DNA of 32,349 nucleotides, from the NCBI RefSeq assembly GCF_018555435.2, contig NZ_JAFEJT020000037.1:1-32349 (forward strand), given 5' to 3'. The notes under the pieces were generated by a model. That model worked only from the letters and a program-made list of their open reading frames with translations. It was not told where the DNA came from and ran no database searches. The translations under genes were made by a program, and so were the position numbers. Source of the DNA: Bifidobacterium amazonense. Lineage in GTDB: Bacteria > Actinomycetota > Actinomycetes > Actinomycetales > Bifidobacteriaceae. This document shows positions 9,841-18,086 of the stretch, piece after piece. Every line of letters starts with the position of its first letter. The stretch's first letter is position 1.

Positions 9841-11478
9841 ATGAACGACACGCGATATACGACCGTGACCGGCACCAACCCGGTCATCAACTCCGACTTC
9901 CCGGATCCGGACATCATCCGGGTCGGCGACACCTACTATATGGCCACCACCACGATGTTCCTCATGCCCGGCTGTGACATCCTGCGCTCCTACGATCTGG
10001 TGCACTGGGAATTCCTCGCCCACGCCTACGCCGAGCTGGACGACACCCCGAGCGAACGGCTCGACGAGCCGGGCGGCAACGCGTACGGCAAAGGCATGTG
10101 GGCTCCGTCGCTGCGCCATCACGACGGTGTGTACCGCGTCGTGTTCGTGGCCAACGATACGCGCAAGACCTATGTGCTCGAAGCCGAGAACCCGGCCGGA
10201 CCGTGGACGAAACGCGTGATCGAAGGCTTCTACCACGACAACAGCGTGCTGTACGACGATGACGGTCGCGTCTACATCGTCCACGGCAACATGCAGCTGC
10301 ACCTGACCGAACTCGAACCCGACCTCAGCCGTCCCAAGCCGGGTGGACTCGACCGCATCATCGCCGAGGACGACCCGAACTCGGGTCTCGGCTACGAAGG
10401 ATGTCACATCTACAAACACGACGGCCGCTACTACGTGTGGACCTGCCACTACCCGCCGGATCACAGCAAAACCGAAGCATGCCTCGTCGCCGATTCTTTG
10501 GATGGCGAGTTCGCCGCACGCGAGATCCTCGACGACGACCTCGGCTTCCACGGGCTCGGCGACGCACAGGGCGGCATGGTGGACACGCCCTCCGGAGACT
10601 GGTACGCATTTATGATGCATGATCGTGGAGCGCTCGGCCGCGCGCTGACGATCATGCCGATGCGCTTTGGCGAGGACGGATTCCCGATTCTCGGCGACAA
10701 TGGCCGCGTGCCGCATGAAGTGAACGTGACCGGTGTGACCGTGGAACATGCGGGGCATCGGTACGCGCCGCTCAACGGCAGTGACGATTTCCGGTATACG
10801 CCGCACGACGGTGCGGCCGACGTCGAATCGACCGATCTCAAACCGTTCTGGCAGTTCAACCACAATCCCGAACGTAGCGCATGGTCGTTGACCAAACGGA
10901 CCGGCTCGCTGGTCCTGCGCGCCGACCGCGTCGTCACGAACATCAACCACGCTCGCAACACACTCACCCAACGCACCGTCGGTCCGCGTTGCGCCGCCGA
11001 AGTCACGCTTGACGTGTCCGGACTGTACGACGGCGACATCGCGGGACTGGCCGCAATGCAGGGATACCACCGGTTCATCGGCGTCGAACAGACTGCTGAC
11101 GGGCCGAAGCTGACCGTCCGATTCAAACCGTACCGCGACGGCGCCCTGTGGGGAGACGGCGACTGGATCTCCCCGGCCGCCGAAAGCGCGTCCGCGACCC
11201 TCGACGGCACGCTGGTGCAGTTGCGCGCCGAATACGACTTCACCGACATGGCAGACACCGTCACCTTCCACTACCGACCCGTTGCCGATGCGGATGACGA
11301 GTGCCACGAAGGCCAGTGGCGACGACTGGGCGATACATATCGGCTGTACTACACGCTCGACTACTTCATCGGATGCCGTATCGGACTGTTCGTCTACTCG
11401 ACACGGCAGACGGGCGGCGAAGCGGTCTTCTCCGATTTCCGGTTCCTCGGCCCCGACGAGATGCGGGTCGGGGAATAG
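9841..11478 (+). CDS. GH43 glycosidase (beta-xylosidase / alpha-L-arabinofuranosidase), second copy
   Basis: A 545-residue GH43 protein, not a close duplicate of the one at 6029. The propeller carries Asp22 in F-P-D-P-D-I (base), Asp133 in Y-H-D-N-S-V-L (modulator) and Glu186 in G-Y-E-G-C-H-I-Y (acid). The string Y-Y-M-A-T-T-T-M-F-L-M-P-G matches the family opening of subfamilies that carry a C-terminal sandwich domain, seen here at about 330-545. The start ATG 9841 has only a weak ribosome site (GAGG at 9831-9834). It follows the GH67 gene by 43 bases. Two unlike GH43 enzymes in one run suggest different linkages, for example one arabinofuranosidase and one xylosidase, but the sequence alone does not assign them. 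Confidence 0.87.
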   Translation: MNDTRYTTVTGTNPVINSDFPDPDIIRVGDTYYMATTTMFLMPGCDILRSYDLVHWEFLAHAYAELDDTPSERLDEPGGNAYGKGMWAPSLRHHDGVYRVVFVANDTRKTYVLEAENPAGPWTKRVIEGFYHDNSVLYDDDGRVYIVHGNMQLHLTELEPDLSRPKPGGLDRIIAEDDPNSGLGYEGCHIYKHDGRYYVWTCHYPPDHSKTEACLVADSLDGEFAAREILDDDLGFHGLGDAQGGMVDTPSGDWYAFMMHDRGALGRALTIMPMRFGEDGFPILGDNGRVPHEVNVTGVTVEHAGHRYAPLNGSDDFRYTPHDGAADVESTDLKPFWQFNHNPERSAWSLTKRTGSLVLRADRVVTNINHARNTLTQRTVGPRCAAEVTLDVSGLYDGDIAGLAAMQGYHRFIGVEQTADGPKLTVRFKPYRDGALWGDGDWISPAAESASATLDGTLVQLRAEYDFTDMADTVTFHYRPVADADDECHEGQWRRLGDTYRLYYTLDYFIGCRIGLFVYSTRQTGGEAVFSDFRFLGPDEMRVGE

Positions 11479-11529
11479 TCCCATCCAACCCATACGCCAT
11501 CTGTCCCATATGTAAAAGGAGCGATTCCA

Positions 11530-13557
11530 ATGACGGAATACCATGTCAGCGTCAACGGCGACGATAACAACCTCGGCGATGCGGCGCACCCGTTCGCCAC
11601 GATCTCACATGCGGCGGAACTCGCCGTCGCCGGCGACACCGTCACCGTGCACGAGGGCGTGTACCGAGAATCGGTCGACCCGCTACGCGGCGGGTTGAAC
11701 GACCAGTATCGCATCGTCTATCAGGGCGCGTCGGGGGAGCGGCGTCCCATCATCACCGGCTCCGAACCGGTCGGTGGATGGCGGCAGGTCGACGGCCATC
11801 CGCGCGTATGGACGGTCACACTCGACAACGAGATGTTCGCAGGATTCAACCCGTTTGCCGAGATCATCGCCGGCGACTGGCTCGAATCGCCCAAACCAGA
11901 CTGCGAACCGCACAAGCATCTGGGCGACGTGTATCTGAACGGCCGCTCGTTCTACGAGTCCACTGATCTTGAGGCCGTCTATGAGCCGGTCGAACGCACC
12001 ACGATCAAGGACAATGCGCTCGGCCTCGACTGCCCGGTCCTCGACCCGGATCAGACACGCTACGTGTGGCATGCCATCGTGGATGCGGCCGCCGGCACGA
12101 CCACGATCACCGCGAACTTCCATGATCACGATCCGAACGAGGAACTGGTCGAGATCAGTGTGCGCCGCACCTGCTTCTTCCCGACGCGCCATTTCGTGAA
12201 CTACATCACCGTGCGCGGCTTCGAGATGCGTCAGGCCGCGTGCGATTGGGCGCCGCCCACCTCGCAGCAGTGGGGCATGGTCGGCCCGAACTGGTCGTGC
12301 GGCTGGATCATCGAAGACAACGTGCTGCACGACGCGAAGTTCAGCGCCGTCAGCCTCGGCAAGGAGATCTCGTCCGGAGACAACGATTCGATGCGCACCG
12401 ACCGCAAGACCGGATACCAGTACCAGCTGGAAGCGGTCTTCAAGGGACTGCGCGTCGGCTGGCGGCGCGGTCAGGTCGGCTCGCACATCGTGCGCGACAA
12501 CGACATCTACGACTGCGGGCAGAACGGCGTCGTCGGTCACATGGGCTGCGCGTTCAGCCTCGTCGAACACAACCATATCCACCGCATCGGTCTCAAACGT
12601 GAGTTCTTCGGTTGGGAGGTCGCCGGCATCAAGTTCCATGCGGCGCTCGATACGGTGATCGCGCGCAACAACATCCACGACTGCTCGCTGGGCATGTGGC
12701 TCGACTGGCAGGCGCAGGGCACGCGCGTGACCGGCAATGTGTTCCACCGCAATGTGCGCGACCTGATGATCGAGGTCAGCCACGGCCCGTATGTCGTCGA
12801 TGACAACATTTTCGCCTCCGACATCATGTTCCAGAACTGGTCGCAGGGTGGGGCGTTCGTCAACAACCTTATCTGCGGGTCGATCGAGACGCACACCGTG
12901 CCCGACCGCTCGACGCCGTATCATTTTCCGCACACCACTGGGGTGGCCGGCTGCGCGGTCGTCTCCGGCGGCGACGAACGTTACCTCAACAACGTGTTCG
13001 CGCCGCAGCTCGACAAGGCGCCGATCGGTGCCTTCGGGTTGCGCGAATACGCCGACCATCCGGTATCGCAACCCGAGTACGTGCAGCGGATTCGACGCAT
13101 GTGGCTCGACCCGCAGCAGGGTGGCGGCGAGCGCAACCCGCTGCAGCCGTTGTATGCGGGCGGCAACCTGTATCTTGCCGGTGCCGGTGCGGCGACGGAA
13201 GACGGTTCGATCGTCGGCCCGCCGGAACGCAACGCGGCCGACCTGCCGTATTTTGGCGGGCTTGACGCCGCCGAGACGGCGACGGATGCGGTCATGCCAA
13301 TCACCCTGGTCGAATCGGACGGTGGATTGTATCTCGAATGCGAGGTGCCCGAAGCGGTCGCGGCATCGAACATGCCGATCGTGACCACCGCGACGCTCGG
13401 CACGCCGCGTCTCGTCGAGGAACTCTACGAGCATGCCGACGGCACGCCGTACGTGCTCGACACAGATATGACCGGAGTGCGGGCAGCTGGCGCAACGCGC
13501 CACGCAGGACCGCTGGAGGCTCTTGCGCCGGGCCGTAACCGGATCCGGGTGTGGTGA
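11530..13557 (+). CDS. GH120 beta-xylosidase (right-handed beta-helix)
   Basis: A 675-residue beta-helix protein of family GH120, which removes xylose from the non-reducing end of xylo-oligosaccharides. It opens with the family-like Y-H-V-S-V-N-G-D-D and A-G-D-T-V-T-V-H-E-G-V-Y-R-E, then has many helix rungs rich in N-N-I/D-N-D-I-Y. The predicted nucleophile is Asp392 in M-W-L-D-W-Q-A-Q-G-T-R-V and the acid/base is Glu415 in I-E-V-S-H-G-P-Y. Both lie ten residues after Asp382 and Glu405 of the Thermoanaerobacterium XylC, which is strong support. AAAGGAG at 11515-11521 precedes ATG 11530. A GH120 enzyme has also been described in Bifidobacterium adolescentis. There is no signal peptide; simple annotation as a pectate-lyase-like or right-handed helix protein would miss the function. 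Confidence 0.9.
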   Translation: MTEYHVSVNGDDNNLGDAAHPFATISHAAELAVAGDTVTVHEGVYRESVDPLRGGLNDQYRIVYQGASGERRPIITGSEPVGGWRQVDGHPRVWTVTLDNEMFAGFNPFAEIIAGDWLESPKPDCEPHKHLGDVYLNGRSFYESTDLEAVYEPVERTTIKDNALGLDCPVLDPDQTRYVWHAIVDAAAGTTTITANFHDHDPNEELVEISVRRTCFFPTRHFVNYITVRGFEMRQAACDWAPPTSQQWGMVGPNWSCGWIIEDNVLHDAKFSAVSLGKEISSGDNDSMRTDRKTGYQYQLEAVFKGLRVGWRRGQVGSHIVRDNDIYDCGQNGVVGHMGCAFSLVEHNHIHRIGLKREFFGWEVAGIKFHAALDTVIARNNIHDCSLGMWLDWQAQGTRVTGNVFHRNVRDLMIEVSHGPYVVDDNIFASDIMFQNWSQGGAFVNNLICGSIETHTVPDRSTPYHFPHTTGVAGCAVVSGGDERYLNNVFAPQLDKAPIGAFGLREYADHPVSQPEYVQRIRRMWLDPQQGGGERNPLQPLYAGGNLYLAGAGAATEDGSIVGPPERNAADLPYFGGLDAAETATDAVMPITLVESDGGLYLECEVPEAVAASNMPIVTTATLGTPRLVEELYEHADGTPYVLDTDMTGVRAAGATRHAGPLEALAPGRNRIRVW

Positions 13558-13615
13558 GTACGATCGGCCTGCCTAGTTTTGCCGGATGTAACGTGACAGG
13601 TATTTCACCCCCTCA

Positions 13616-13727
13616 GCCAGCTCCGCTGGCGGCTCTCTCTTCAGGAAGGAGCAATGCAAAGGGACGGTCATATGAAGTCCGACAAGGTATCAGATGAGCC
13701 AGCCATGTTTTGTTGCAAGGAGCAATG
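13616..13727 (+). promoter_or_regulatory. Possible leader with alternative RNA pairing before the 13728 gene
   Basis: This is the longest gap inside the GH run (13558-13727). GCCAGC at 13616-13621 can pair with GCTGGC at 13625-13630 over a three-base loop. The same GCTGGC can instead pair with a second GCCAGC at 13698-13703, inside a small reading frame. The two pairings exclude each other, and the second would loop out the ribosome site at 13643-13651. There is no T-run after the first hairpin, so a classical terminator is unlikely. A switch role is inference from base pairing only. Confidence 0.3.
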
Positions 13728-13728
13728 A
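13654..13728 (+). CDS. Small reading frame (24 codons) overlapping the next start
   Basis: ATG 13654 follows an excellent AGGAAGGAG (13643-13651) and opens a 24-residue frame rich in charged residues with a Cys-Cys pair near the end. Its TGA (13726-13728) overlaps the ATG codons of the following gene in an ATGATG arrangement. The 11 bases AAGGAGCAATG around this start (13646-13656) recur exactly at 13717-13727 around the next start. It may be a translated leader coupled to the downstream gene, or a by-product of a small duplication. It matches no family I know, and no function is proposed. Confidence 0.35.
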   Translation: MQRDGHMKSDKVSDEPAMFCCKEQ

Positions 13729-15758
13729 TGCTTGAATTTACCGTACGAAATCGAACCGGTCGTGGCACGCAATACGGTCCTGTGAATCCGGACATGCTTG
13801 TCGTAAGCGATCAGCAGGATGTCCTTCATGACGACATTGCCATAATGCGTCACACGGTTACGATCATCAACGTGTCCACACAAGTGTTCGACGGGGTGAT
13901 CCGTATCGATCTGCCGTTCGACACGAGGGTCTCGTCGCAGGATATACGGTTCTTCCTTCCCGGATTCATGTACGGGCGCAACCGCGGCGAAGCGCCGATC
14001 GCCGTGCCCGATCGTTTCCCGCGCATGCGGCCCGGAGAGCCGGCCTGTCCGGCGTCCTCATGGTGGATGGTGCGTGGCGACCGGCTCGCCAACCCGTGCG
14101 CGCTCATGTTCGACGGCGCAAGGATTGTCGGCTTGTGCGCCAGCCCGTATCTGGTTGATACGGGCGACGGCGATCTGCGGGACTGGTCGCCGCGCGGAGA
14201 CGCCGGGACGGCAACGTTCGTGCAGTATGCCGGATACTGTTGTGATGACGGCAGCGTTTCCGGCACACCGTCCGTCGGCGTGACGCTCGGCTATGAGAAC
14301 GCGCCGTGGCTGTTCGTCAGCTCATCCAACGTGCATGAGCGTGCGCCGATGGGAGACAATTGCCTGACGCTGCGGCCGGGGGAGCGCGTCACGACCGTCA
14401 TCGACGTGTTCGACTATCCGGCCGCCGACGAACTCGGCATTGAACCGGCCATCGGGTACACATACCGACGATTCCACCAGCCGCCGCGTACAGTCGGCTC
14501 TCCCGAACAGGCAGTGCGCGACCTGAGCGGAGCCGTCGACCGTGACGCATGGTTGGCCGACCGGCACATGTACGCCGGCTTCGTATTCGACATTCATCAC
14601 GACATCGCCGACCGACCGGGCGCGGACGGGATCGAATATCAGGAACTCGGTTCGGTCAGCTGGACGAACGGCATGGCGGCGGCAGGCCCCATGCTCTCTT
14701 CGGCGCTGCGGCTCAACGACGAGACGATGCGCGCTCATGCCATCGACTGCATCGACGCCATCGTGCACGATTCGATGAACCCGGCGAGCGGACTGCCGTT
14801 CGACGCGGTCAACCAAGGAACATGGAGCAATCACGGGTGGTGGTTCGAACGGCTTCCCTCCGCCGGTCACAGCTCGTATCTCGACGGTCAAGCCGTGTAC
14901 TACATCCTCGACTGCTACCGCAACGAGCTGGAATTCCGATCGGTCCGCCACGACGATTGGCTTGACTTCGCCGGGCGCGTCATCGCCGTGTTCGAACGTA
15001 GCCGCAACGGCGACGACGAATACCCGTACCTGTTCAGCGAGCGGACCGGAACCGGCATCGTCTACGATTCGTTCGCGGGCGCATGGTGCCTGGCGGCGGG
15101 CGCATACTGGACGCTCATCACCGGCGACCGGCGATATCTCGACGGACTGCGTCACGCCGAACAGCACTACCATGACACGTACGTGTGCCGCATGGAATGC
15201 TACGGTACCCCGCTCGACACGTCCAAAGCAGTCGATTCGGAAGGCATCCTCGCATACATCAAAGCTACGCGTCGGCTGCATGAGATTACCGGCGACGAAC
15301 GTTACCTCGACCACATGCGCGACGCGTTGTGCTACGAGTTCACGTTCAAATTCTGCTGGAACTCGCCACTTGACGTGCCTCCGCTGAACCATGTCGGATG
15401 GTCGAGCTGCGGTGGCAGCATCACCTCGACATGCAACCCGCACATCCATCCCATGTCCAGCAACGTCATCGGCGACATAAGCTACTACCTGGCCGCGCGC
15501 GACGACGACTACTACGTGCGCTCGCGCATGAACGACACCGTCACGTGGAGCTGCCAGACCTACAACACGGTCGACGGGGAATACGATTACGGCAAGGTCG
15601 GCTGGATGTCCGAACGGTTCTGCTACAGCCAGGGACTGCTGAAAGAGCATTATCCCGACGGCCGGCCTGCCAGCACATGGTTCGCGCTGATGCCGTGGGC
15701 GGTCGGTTCGATCCTCGACGGACTGACCGGACTGCATTGGGACAACGAGTCAGCATAG
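13728..15758 (+). CDS. Unplaced cytosolic protein, predicted helical-barrel carbohydrate enzyme
   Basis: A 676-residue protein I do not recognise at family level. The first 230 residues look like beta strands (alternating hydrophobic residues, N-x-S-x-x-x-F-D-G-V-I-R-I-D), and the part from about 245 on reads as repeated helix pairs in the style of an (alpha/alpha)6 barrel: S-Y-L-D-G-Q-A-V-Y-Y-I-L, Y-D-S-F-A-G-A-W-C-L-A-A-G-A-Y-W, D-S-E-G-I-L-A-Y-I-K-A. A striking conserved-looking segment is G-W-S-S-C-G-G-S-I-T-S-T-C-N-P-H-I-H-P-M-S. Catalytic residues cannot be assigned. The beta-domain plus helical-barrel layout is common in glycosidases and lyases of unusual sugars. Start: AAGGAG at 13717-13722 gives better spacing to ATG 13728 than to ATG 13725. 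It sits between GH120 and GH95 in the same run, so a side-chain-removing role is a reasonable guess. Confidence 0.75.
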   Translation: MLEFTVRNRTGRGTQYGPVNPDMLVVSDQQDVLHDDIAIMRHTVTIINVSTQVFDGVIRIDLPFDTRVSSQDIRFFLPGFMYGRNRGEAPIAVPDRFPRMRPGEPACPASSWWMVRGDRLANPCALMFDGARIVGLCASPYLVDTGDGDLRDWSPRGDAGTATFVQYAGYCCDDGSVSGTPSVGVTLGYENAPWLFVSSSNVHERAPMGDNCLTLRPGERVTTVIDVFDYPAADELGIEPAIGYTYRRFHQPPRTVGSPEQAVRDLSGAVDRDAWLADRHMYAGFVFDIHHDIADRPGADGIEYQELGSVSWTNGMAAAGPMLSSALRLNDETMRAHAIDCIDAIVHDSMNPASGLPFDAVNQGTWSNHGWWFERLPSAGHSSYLDGQAVYYILDCYRNELEFRSVRHDDWLDFAGRVIAVFERSRNGDDEYPYLFSERTGTGIVYDSFAGAWCLAAGAYWTLITGDRRYLDGLRHAEQHYHDTYVCRMECYGTPLDTSKAVDSEGILAYIKATRRLHEITGDERYLDHMRDALCYEFTFKFCWNSPLDVPPLNHVGWSSCGGSITSTCNPHIHPMSSNVIGDISYYLAARDDDYYVRSRMNDTVTWSCQTYNTVDGEYDYGKVGWMSERFCYSQGLLKEHYPDGRPASTWFALMPWAVGSILDGLTGLHWDNESA

Positions 15759-15782
15759 CCACAGCAAGGAGGCTGTAACACG

Positions 15783-18077
15783 ATGACGCATACGATACTG
15801 TTCGACACGGAAGCCCGCGACTGGAACGAGGCGATCCCGGTCGGCAACGGGTTCCTCGGCGCGATGATTCACGGCGGCGCGAGACGCGAACACCTGCAGA
15901 TCAACGAGGACTCGGTATGGTCCGGTGGCCCGATGAGCCGCGTGAACCCCGATGCGGCCCGCACCGTCGGACGCGTGCGTTCGCTGTTGCTCGACGGCGA
16001 CATCGAGGGGGCTCAGCGTCTGGCCGAACGCGGCCTGTACGCCCCGGTGCCCGACATGCGCCACTACGAGCCGTTGGGTGACGTATGGATCGACGTCTCT
16101 GACGGCAACGGCGGTGAAGAGGAGCGTCTTCCGACGGTTCGTCGCGGGCTCAACGTGGATGACGCGGTGGCATTCGTAGACAGGAGTCGGGGCGATCGGA
16201 CGCTGCACGGCGAATGCTTCGCATCGAATCCCGACGACGTGCTCGTCTACCGCATCGAACCCGCCGCCGGTGTGCAGGCATCGGTATCGTGCACGGTCAC
16301 GGTGTCGCGCAACGATGTGCGCAACGGGCTGATATGGCGGTGCGGAGGCGTGGCCCCGGTCGATGGACGCACGATCCGGCTGTACGGCGTCAACGGCGGC
16401 GATAACGGCATCGGATACGAAATGGCCGTACGCGTGCTCGCCGACGGCGGCACCATAGAACGCACCGGTGTGACGGTCGACGTGACCGGCGCGCGTACGG
16501 TGACGATACTGGTCTCCGGGCGCACCACGTTCCGTTCGGCCGATCCTGCCGCCTGGTGCGCGGCTACACTCGACGCGGCGGAACGTCTCGGATACGAACG
16601 GCTGCGCGACCGTCACGTCGACGACTACCGCCGTTTGTACGATCGCGGTGCGATCATGTTCGGTGACGATCTCAAGGACCCGGCACTGGACTCGCTGCCG
16701 ACGCCGCAACGGCTGCGTCGTGTCGCCGACGGCGGCACCGACATCGCCCTGTGGGAGACGTACCTGGCGTTCGGCCGGTATCTGCTCATCGCCTCAAGCC
16801 GGGCGGGCAGTCTGCCGGCCACGTTGCAAGGCATCTGGAACCGCGACTATGAGCCGGCGTGGGGATCGAAGTACACGATCAACATCAACGCCGAAATGAA
16901 CTACTGGTTCGCCGAACGCGCCGGGCTGGGCGAACTGCACATGCCGCTGCTCGACCACGTACACCGGATGGACGCGCGCGGGCGCGAAGTGGCCCGTGAC
17001 ATGTACGGTGCACGCGGGTTCGTGGCGCATCACAACACCGACATCTGGGGCGACTGCGCGCCCCAAGACGCCTGCATGCCCGCGTCGATCTGGCCATTGG
17101 GCGGCGCATGGCTGTGCCTGCACATCGCCGAGCACTACCGGTACACGCGTGACCGGGCGTTCATCGAACGGCATTTCGCCATGCTGCGCGACGCCGTGCT
17201 GTTCTTCACGGACACCATGATCCGCGATGCGGACGGATACTGGGCCGTAGGGCCGAGCATTTCGCCCGAAAACACGTACCGGACGGACGACGGACGAGAC
17301 GGCGTGCTGTGCGTCGGCTCGACGATGGACAACCAGATACTGCGTGAGCTGTTCGGCCAGTATCTCGCCATCGCACATGATCTTGGCCGGGATGGCGACG
17401 GCCTTGCCGCGGACGTGCGCGACCGGCTGGATGGCCTGCGCCCGACCGCGATAGGCCCGGACGGGCGGATCATGGAATGGCCCCATGACCGGACTGAAAC
17501 CGAACCCGGCCACAGGCATTTCTCCCCGCTGTTCGGCCTGTTCCCCGGCCGTGAGATCCGCGTCGACCGCACCCCCGAACTGGCCGATGCTGCGGCGAAA
17601 TTCGTCGCGTGGCGCATGGACCACGGATCGGGGTCGTCCGGCTGGAGCAAGGCGTGGGTGATCGCGCTCTACGCGCGCATGCGCGACCGCGACCGGGTAT
17701 GGGCCAACATCGTCAAACTGCTCACGGGCTCCACGCTCGACAACCTGTTCGACAACCATCCGCCGTTCCAGATCGACGGCAATTTCGGCGCCGTGGCCGC
17801 CATGTACGAGACGCTGTTTCAGGATTACGGCGATGAGGTGTTCGTGCTGCCCGCACTGCCGAAGACGCTCGCCTCGGGAACCGTGCGCGGCGTCGTGCTC
17901 GAAGCCGGCGCGACCGCCGACCTGACCTGGCGCGACGGCCGTGTCGCTTCGCTGACCCTGACCGGCCTGCGCGACGGCGAAGTTCGTCTGACCGGCCCAG
18001 ACGGGACATCGCTCGACATCCGATTCGCCGCCGGCCAGCGCATCGCCGTCGATCCAGCCTCGTTGTACGGAAAGTGA
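15783..18077 (+). CDS. GH95 glycosidase, possibly alpha-L-galactosidase
   Basis: A 764-residue GH95 enzyme; the family holds alpha-L-fucosidases and alpha-L-galactosidases. The opening W-N-E-A-I-P-V-G-N-G-F-L-G-A-M and later F-S-P-L-F-G-L-F-P-G are typical. The catalytic set can be placed on the Bifidobacterium bifidum AfcA scheme: Glu496 in S-P-E-N-T-Y (AfcA 566), Asp665 in Q-I-D-G-N-F-G (766), and Asn367 and Asn369 (421, 423). The residue two before Asn367 is Thr365 where fucose-specific AfcA has His419; a Thr there has been linked to L-galactose preference in a Bacteroides GH95 acting on complex xylan. The start has AAGGAGG at 15765-15771. No signal or anchor is present, unlike the secreted AfcA. 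Substrate assignment is inference; family assignment is firm. Confidence 0.88.
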   Translation: MTHTILFDTEARDWNEAIPVGNGFLGAMIHGGARREHLQINEDSVWSGGPMSRVNPDAARTVGRVRSLLLDGDIEGAQRLAERGLYAPVPDMRHYEPLGDVWIDVSDGNGGEEERLPTVRRGLNVDDAVAFVDRSRGDRTLHGECFASNPDDVLVYRIEPAAGVQASVSCTVTVSRNDVRNGLIWRCGGVAPVDGRTIRLYGVNGGDNGIGYEMAVRVLADGGTIERTGVTVDVTGARTVTILVSGRTTFRSADPAAWCAATLDAAERLGYERLRDRHVDDYRRLYDRGAIMFGDDLKDPALDSLPTPQRLRRVADGGTDIALWETYLAFGRYLLIASSRAGSLPATLQGIWNRDYEPAWGSKYTININAEMNYWFAERAGLGELHMPLLDHVHRMDARGREVARDMYGARGFVAHHNTDIWGDCAPQDACMPASIWPLGGAWLCLHIAEHYRYTRDRAFIERHFAMLRDAVLFFTDTMIRDADGYWAVGPSISPENTYRTDDGRDGVLCVGSTMDNQILRELFGQYLAIAHDLGRDGDGLAADVRDRLDGLRPTAIGPDGRIMEWPHDRTETEPGHRHFSPLFGLFPGREIRVDRTPELADAAAKFVAWRMDHGSGSSGWSKAWVIALYARMRDRDRVWANIVKLLTGSTLDNLFDNHPPFQIDGNFGAVAAMYETLFQDYGDEVFVLPALPKTLASGTVRGVVLEAGATADLTWRDGRVASLTLTGLRDGEVRLTGPDGTSLDIRFAAGQRIAVDPASLYGK

Positions 18078-18086
18078 TTTGTCACA

